DNA of 64,000 nucleotides from Myrica gale (lineage: Eukaryota > Streptophyta > Magnoliopsida > Fagales > Myricaceae): contig OZ005612.1 in NCBI GenBank assembly GCA_963930655.1, positions 11,599,001 to 11,663,000 on the forward strand, written 5' to 3'. Positions 57,943 to 64,000 of the stretch are shown here, in pieces. A program made the translations under genes and the position numbers. Each line of letters begins with the position of its first letter. Position 1 is the stretch's first letter. The notes under the pieces were generated by a model. It saw only the letters and a program-made list of their open reading frames with translations, was not told where the DNA came from and ran no database searches.

Positions 57943-59472
57943 TGAGTTCTAAGCTACTGATGGGGGAATTGGAGGAGCTAATGGAGAAAACAAAGAATCT
58001 GTGGTGGGAGGATGTTTCAGGAATACTAAAGATTAATAATGAGCGGGCTCGTGACTTTGAAGCTATGACTCTGGTTGGAAGGATTTTTCCAGGAAGATCT
58101 TTCCTAAGCCTATCATTTTTCCTCTCATACGGGCTGGATGGAGGTTTGCTCCGAATTTAAGGATAGAGGATGCGGGACCTAATCGGTTTCTATTTTCTTT
58201 TCAAGCCATGGAGGAAAAGGAGAGAGTGTTTCGGTTAGCACCATGGAATTTTAAAGGCTTTTGATGATTTTAAAAGAATGGAAACAAGGAGAGACTATTA
58301 ATGAAGTAGAAATCTCTCAGGCTCAATTTTGGATTCAAATCCATGGTCTCCCTATGGAACGTTTGGATATAGAAAATGCCTATCTATGAGGCAATAAACT
58401 GGGTACTGTTTGTCAGGTAGAGATGGTGGATGTTAATAAACACTATATGAGAGTTCAAGTTCAATTTGACGTAGAGTATCCTCTTCAACCAGGGTTTTAT
58501 TTGCCAATAGATAAAGGAGAACCGGTGTGGATAGCTTTTAAGTACGAAAGATTGTCAAAATTCTGTTTGGTTTGTGGGAGAATAACACATATGATGGGCA
58601 CATATGTTAATGAGTCTCATCCATACCAGTTTGCTTTGGGGGAGGAAATGAGGGGTATGGTACCTCTAGATGAATCGAAACCAATGGTGGCAGATAAATG
58701 GGGAATGAGGAGTGGTATTCAGGGAGGTAGAGGAAGAGCTCCGAATGGTGGTAGGGGTTGGTGTGGATCTTCGTCTGTTTCTAGACGTTTGGGGGGTCGT
58801 TCTTTGGGGGAGGGACAATCTTGGAATAGGGAGGATATTCGTGGTATACGAGTCAAAGAAACAATGGTTAATGTGACTCATAGATTCCCTGATGGGGTTG
58901 AGAAGCCTTTCGAAGTTATGGAAAAGCCAATACGTGCTTTTTCGGATATTGCTAAGGCATTGGCTACTAAATGTCAGACAAAGGAAAGAGGCCCAGTGGA
59001 GATAAATGCTATTGGGGCCCATGAGCTTTGTTGTTTGGAGGTGGGCTCAGGTAGTAATGTGGATAATAATAGAAGTGATATGGGCGGGGATAGGACTGAT
59101 GTTTTAAGTCAGGATGTTCAATTATCATCAAACGTCTCTTTCGAGTCTGGCTTGGTTTCTAGTCCGTTGGGTGCTTTGGATATGGTGAATGTTCATTTGT
59201 CTCTAAAGAGGGATGGTGCGGCTGTTGAGTTTCCTGAATCTCCTGTGAAAAAATTTAGGGAGCATGAGAGGCTGAATGGGTTGGATGCGGAGGAATCTTT
59301 GGTGGCAATTTTTTCTCCTGGAATGGTTGATAGTACAATGTCTCGGAGGAAAAAAAGATATGGTCCGAAGAAGAAAAATACTGCAGAAGCGTTGGCAGTG
59401 GTGGAAGTTATGGGTGAATCTACTAATTTGGCTGGGGCGACGGGCCTTTTACTGCCCCCACCATCAAAATGA
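57943..59472 (+). pseudogene. LINE-1 ORF1 (DUF4283 and CCHC-type protein), broken
   Basis: The frame starts MSSKLLMGELEELMEKT, with DUF4283 text continuing in another frame after a shift near 58085 (APNLRIEDAGPNRFLFSF, VFRLAPWNFKG). Stops are met at the end of WNFKGF and after ENAYL. From 58423 a frame of 349 codons remains open. Its knuckle reads KFCLVCGRITHMMGTY, in which the usual fourth ligand Cys is Tyr. The C-terminal half is low complexity. ORF1 proteins of plant L1 elements bind the element's RNA. The stop TGA at 59470 overlaps the ATG of ORF2 (ATGA). Confidence 0.85.
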
Positions 59473-62400
59473 GTCTGATTTCGTGGAATTGCCTGGGTCT
59501 TGGGAGAGGTGGATCTTGTGGGTATTTTTTTGGTGGAGACAAAAATAAAAGATGATCGCCTTCAGGTGATTATGCGTCGACTTGGCTTTTCTTATTTTCT
59601 TTCTTTTCCTCCTGTTGGTTGTAAGGGATGATTGGCTTTTTGTTGGAGACCTGGGTTGTGTTTTTAGATTGTTTCTCTGTCAAGTTCGATTTTTCATTTG
59701 TTAATGAAACTGGGTGGTGATAGAATGGATTTTTTGTGTTCTCTGGTGTATGGGGCCACCTTTATGGAGACATAAGGAGGCTTTTGGGAGGATCTGATGG
59801 CTTTGGGTGATTTGTCTGGTAAACCATGGGTTTGTATTGGGGATTTTTATGATGTTGTGAGACAGAGTGAGAAAAGAGGGGTAGATTGGTGGATGTGGCA
59901 TCTTCCACGGGGTTTAAAACATTTTATGGACTGTATGAGGTTTGTGGACCTTGGTTATTCAGGGAGAAATTTTACTTGGACTAATGGGAGATCGGGTTTG
60001 GTTAATTTCGGGAAAGGTTAGATAGATGTATTGCGAATGTGCAATGGAGAATTAGCTATCATAATGCTAGAGTGCATCATTTTAGTATTACAAATTATGA
60101 CCATGTGCCACTGATCTTACATTTTTTCGGGAGTGAGCCTCGGGTTGCAACTTGTTTTAAATTTGAGAAATTTTGGGTGAGGGAAGTCTCTTGTTATGGT
60201 GTTATTGCTGAGTCTTGGAGGAAGAAGTGGAATGGGTCTCCTGCGTGGATTTTGTTCAATAAAATTCGGGAAGTAAGAAGGGTAATGAGGAAGTGGAATA
60301 TGAAGTTTTTTGGTGATATTCATGCTCGGATTGGTGGGATTAAGGAGCAGTTAAGTTTAGTTCAGCAAGCTGAACCATCTGCTGATAATATATGTATAGA
60401 GAAGAGTCTTTTGAAGGAACTAGATGAACAACTACAGCGTGAAGAGATTTTGTGGAAGCAAAAATCAAGGGTGTCTTGGTTGACTTCTGGGGATTTAAAT
60501 ACAAAGTTTTATCATGCTTCAACGGTAATTCGGAGATGTCGAAATCGTATGGTGGAGTTAAAGGACAATAATGGGGACTGGATTTCTGGAAGGCAGAATA
60601 TTGGTCAAGAATTAGTCTCTTTTTACTCTGCTTTGTATACTTCGGATAGGCCTAATATTCCATTTGATTTGAATAATTTGGTGGATTCTATTATTACGGT
60701 GGAAGAAAATGAAGAGCTTATTCGTATTCTTGATATGGTAGAAATTTGGGAGACTCTTAAGAAGATGCATCCGGATAAAGCACCGGGGCCGGATGGGATG
60801 ACGGTGTTTTTTTTCAGGCAGTTTTGGGAGATTGTGGGGGCTGATGTTGTATCTACTGTGTAGGATTTTTTTTATGAAGGGGAGTCTATTGCCTGAGTTA
60901 AACTCTACGAATATAGTTTTGATTCCTAAAGTTGTAAATCCATCTTCTGTGAGCCAATATAGACCTATAAGTTTATGTAATGTGATTTACAAGCTTATAT
61001 CAAAGATATTGATGAAAAGGTTTAAGAAGGTTTTATCGAAGGTTATTTCTCCATATCAGCTCGTTTTTGTCCCGGGAAGGTTGATTTAAGACAATTATAT
61101 TGTTGTGGCTGAGGTGTTCAATGGTATGGATCATAAACGTGGTAAGGGTGATTGGATGGCGGTGAAGGCTGATATGGAAAAGACATATGATCGTGTAGAG
61201 TGGCCATTTATCATTATTATTTTGGAGAAGTTTGGTTTTCATCCGGTGTGGATTAATTGGATTCGGCAATGTTTGTCTACTTCTCATTTTTTGATTCTGC
61301 TGAATGGTGGCTCTTTTGGGAGGTTTTCGCCTTCACGTGGTCTTCGCCAAGGTGACCCGCTATCCCCTCTATTGTTCTTACTTTGTACGGAAATTTTATC
61401 TCGTCTGTTATTGAGAGAAGAGGCTGCTGGTCATCTTCGTGGTATTAAAATTGGAAGGAATGCCCCGATCATATCACATTTACTTTTTGCAGATGATTTG
61501 TTGTTTTTTGCAAAAGCAAATGTGAGGGATGCTTCTGTTATGAATCGGTGTCTTGAGATTTATATGAGGTGGTCTGGGTAAAGAATAAATAGGGGCAAAT
61601 CTTCAATTCATTTTAGTAAAAACAAATTGAGACCTTCAGCTATGTCGATATGTGATCTACTTGGTCTGAAAAGAAGGCCAACTAAGGCAAAGCATTTGGG
61701 AATGCCGTTAATATTTCCACATTCTAAATATCGTGCTTTGGCTGATTTGAAAGAAAGAATTTTTACTAAGCATGAGGGTTGGAAGGCTAAGACCATTTCC
61801 CAAGCTGGACGTGCTACTATGCTGCGTAGTGTGGCTTCGACTGCACCAGCATATTCTATGGGGTTTGTTGCTTTTCCCCAACAATGGTGTATTGAGGTGG
61901 ATAGGGGTTTTAAGAATTTTTGGTGGGGTTTTAAACCTGAGAAAAACAGAAATCTTTCTTTGAAGTCATGAGAATCCATTTGTATTCCAAAATATTTGGG
62001 TGGTTTAGGTATTCGGGGAATGACTGATCTTAATAAGGCGTTAATTTCAAAGTTAGTGTGGAATATTTTCACTAACATTGAGTGTCTTTGGGTCAGATTG
62101 TTGAAGAGTAGATATCTCAACCATATTGATTTTGATGATGCTGTAAAGGGACCAAAATCTTCTTGGGTATGGCAGAGTATTTTAAAATGGAGAGACTTGC
62201 TGAAAGTTGGGTTGTGTTTTGTGGTGGGGAATGGTCAAGAGATTTTGGTATGGGAGGATCCTTGGATCCCATCTAGTCCTTGTTTTAAACCTTTTCCTTG
62301 TATGCTGGGTGAACAGAGAGAGATTTCTGTTGTGGCTGATTTAATTGATCCTATATCTGGCGAATGGGATAGATCTCTTGTTTGGAGGATGTTTGAACCA

Positions 62401-63483
62401 GTGCAGGCTGAAGCTATTGTTCAAATCCATTTAGGGAGGATGGATAGAAGGGATGAGATGTTATGGGTTCCAAATAAATCTGGAAGGTTCTCGGTTAAAA
62501 CAATGTATTGGGAGGTTGTTAAGCTTAAGAACTTTCCTAATTCACCTGTGGAATCTATGTGGTGGAAAAAGTTATGGAGGATGAAAGTTCATGAAAGATT
62601 TAAGATAGCTTTGTGGAAACTACTTTGGAATGCTATTCCAACGAAGGGTAATGTGGCAAGTCGATTGGGGGATACTGTTGATAGGGAGAAGGCTTGTTGT
62701 GTGCTGTGTGGAGAAGCAATTGAAACGACGAAACATCTTCTTCTTGAATGTTGTGTGAGTAAGATTCTTTGGAGATCTTCTATGTGGGGTTTGGATATTA
62801 GTAGTTTTGCCAATCAGTCTTTATCTTCTTGGTTATTAATTATTATAGATCCTTCTAGACTTCCAAATCTGTGTGTGGAGGACTTTCAGAAATTTCAGCT
62901 TTATACTTTGATTTTGTATGGTGGTCTCGTAATCAGATTGTTCATCATGAAGCTTCTTTGAATGCTTTATCTTTATTGATGAGACTTTGGAGATCTTTTG
63001 AGGAGCATGTTGCTGCGTGGTCTAGGAGGAGTGAATTGGTGGAAATTGCAAGATGGATTCCTCCAATTGCTGGGCTGATTAAGGTAAATTTTGATGTGGC
63101 GATAAGGACTGGATTTGCTGTGGGAGCTGCTGTCCTTCGTGATCTTTTGTGGAGAGTGGTGGGGGCTAACTGGATTTGCTGTGGGAGCTGCTGTCCTTCG
63201 TGATCTTTTGTGGAGAGTGGTGGGGGCTAAAGTGCAGAAAATTTGTGTGGCTGGATCGTTGGAAGGAGAAGTTTTTGCTGCAGTGTTGGGTATTGAGGAG
63301 GCTCGAGCATGTGGCTTTAAGGATGTTGTTATTGAGGCTGACTCTCTTCTTGCTATTGAGGCCTTTCGGAATTTCCAGTGCGTGTTGACTGGAGAGTGTA
63401 TGGGAGAATTGAAGAGATGTTTAGTTGTGTTTCTTTGTTTCATTCCTGTGTGTTTCAATTTGTTAAAAGAGGTGCTAATGTAG
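59469..63483 (+). pseudogene. LINE-1 ORF2 (endonuclease-RT-RNase H), broken
   Basis: It starts MSLISWNCLGLG, the typical apurinic-type endonuclease start, with further endonuclease text SGKPWVCIGDFYDVV and YSGRNFTWTNGRSG. RT shows [36 protein letters not shown] and the catalytic FADDLLFFA at 61486-61509. Then come the zinc finger (CCVLCGEAIETTKHLLLEC, about 62695-62755) and RNase H (AAVLGIEEARACGFKDVVIEADS). It is split into about eight frames by stops and frameshifts; one frameshift comes from a 61-bp duplication at 63109-63230. Confidence 0.88.
63109..63230 (+). repeat. Perfect 61-bp tandem duplication in LINE-1 RNase H region
   Basis: CTGGATTTGCTGTGGGAGCT starts both 63109-63169 and 63170-63230, and the units are identical. 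The length is not a multiple of three, so it shifts the RNase H frame. A perfect match suggests a recent slippage or unequal exchange. Confidence 0.95.
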
Positions 63484-63674
63484 AAGCGTATCATCTTCTC
63501 GATGGGCTGCCTCGTTGATTGAGTTAGGAGGCTACCCCGATGTTCATGAGTATTATCTAGACTTGGTTTGGATCCATGCTGGGACTGATCCCCCTGATTG
63601 TATGATTCTCTCTTTGTTTTTGTGCATTGAATAAAAGTAAGTAGTTTGATGGAAAAAAAGAAGTACCCTGACCA

Positions 63675-63863
63675 ACCAAAAAGCAACGCCCTTGAAAGAT
63701 GACAGGACGTGATTTCAAGATATCTTTCCAAATAAAAGAAGAAGAGGGCTTCTTATCAACATGCATGAACTCATCATTTTTGAGATACTTGGCTTTCAGA
63801 CATTGAACCCAAGGACGAGGATCTTGAGAAGACATACGTCCATTAAACTTCCGTGGGGCCATA
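63675..63863 (-). mobile_element. LINE-2, 5'-side part
   Basis: A minus-strand frame reads QDPRPWVQCLKAKYLKN, SSSFIWKDILKSRPVI and FLVGQGTSF, the ORF2 segment between RT and zinc finger (compare LLKSRYLNH and SSWVWQSILKWRDLL in LINE-1). It is cut on the right by the LTR starting at 63864. LINE-2 is therefore the oldest layer at this end. Confidence 0.85.
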
Positions 63864-64000
63864 TGTCACGCCCCGAACGCTAGCCCGAAGGGGGTTAATG
63901 ACAGCCGCGAACATCCACTCAATGAATGTTCCAACGTTTTCTCTTAATCATGCAGCGGAATTTTTTTTTTATACACATCTAACTGAGAGAGACGGGCCAA
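63864..64000 (-). mobile_element. Long-LTR family copy, start (continues past the window)
   Basis: It begins TGTCACGCCCCGAACG and matches the last 140 bp of the solo LTR at 1222-4323 almost exactly in reverse complement, including the GGGGGTTAATGACAGCCGCG block. It interrupts LINE-2; a 5-bp target sequence would be CCATA (63859-63863). Whether it is solo or a whole element cannot be seen. Confidence 0.88.

Larger units (their letters stand above)
57505..63658 (+). mobile_element. LINE-1 (plant L1-type non-LTR retrotransposon), nearly full length
   Basis: A 6.15-kb element flanked by the 16-bp duplication AGAAGTACCCTGACCA and ending in a short A tail after GAATAAAAGTAAGTAG. It has a GC-poor 5' leader, ORF1 (about 57943-59472) and ORF2 (59469-63480) with endonuclease, reverse transcriptase, zinc finger and RNase H regions in the usual order. 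The presence of a 5' leader shows it was not 5'-truncated. Both ORFs are broken by stops and frameshifts, so it is inactive, but the long remaining frames indicate moderate age. Confidence 0.93.

Overview
The window is nuclear DNA of a flowering plant, almost certainly a eudicot. Two intron-containing host genes are recognisable, and one of them (HCF136) encodes a chloroplast photosystem II assembly factor. Nearly everything else is transposable-element sequence typical of a large, repeat-rich plant genome. No species can be named from the sequence alone.

Layout. 1-10696: a decayed Ty3/gypsy chromovirus (Tekay-like, called gypsy-1 here). It has lost most of its left part, carries a solo LTR of its own superfamily inside its pol region (1222-4323), and ends in a polypurine tract and a long 3' LTR. 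10697-13030: a 594-bp direct repeat and copia-like debris. 13497-13831: a broken GRF-type zinc-finger reading frame. 15023-15174: a probable SINE. 15884-21261 (minus): a complete three-exon LysM-domain gene whose introns hold a LINE tail and a Tourist-like MITE. 21262-25999: AT-rich intergenic DNA with a foldback repeat and a Mutator-like MITE. 26000-41115: remnants of a Caulimoviridae-like pararetrovirus, split by a second Ty3/gypsy element (gypsy-2, 26890-38176). Gypsy-2 itself contains three further LTRs, two of them nested in each other. 42058-51290 (minus): HCF136, eight exons, apparently intact. 51704-52992: a copia-type LTR. 52993-64000: a minus-strand LINE interrupted by a nearly full-length plus-strand LINE with a 16-bp target-site duplication, and by two more copies of the long-LTR family.

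The two host genes lie on the same strand about 20.8 kb apart. From memory, the Arabidopsis homologues are neighbours (At5g23120 and At5g23130), so this looks like conserved microsynteny stretched by insertions. The element copies do not act together with the genes. The main theme is one family of unusually long LTRs (3.1-3.7 kb) present as six copies, mostly solo LTRs. These share a leader module (a GGTACC palindrome, a GAAGGACG minisatellite, a TGAGTC/GACTCA palindrome and a splice-acceptor-like site), and some carry arrays of short palindromes (GTGTCGACAC or GCTCGAGC). The most unusual signals are those palindrome arrays, which recur with about 22-bp spacing in an apparently unrelated LTR, and the head-to-head pararetrovirus remnant.
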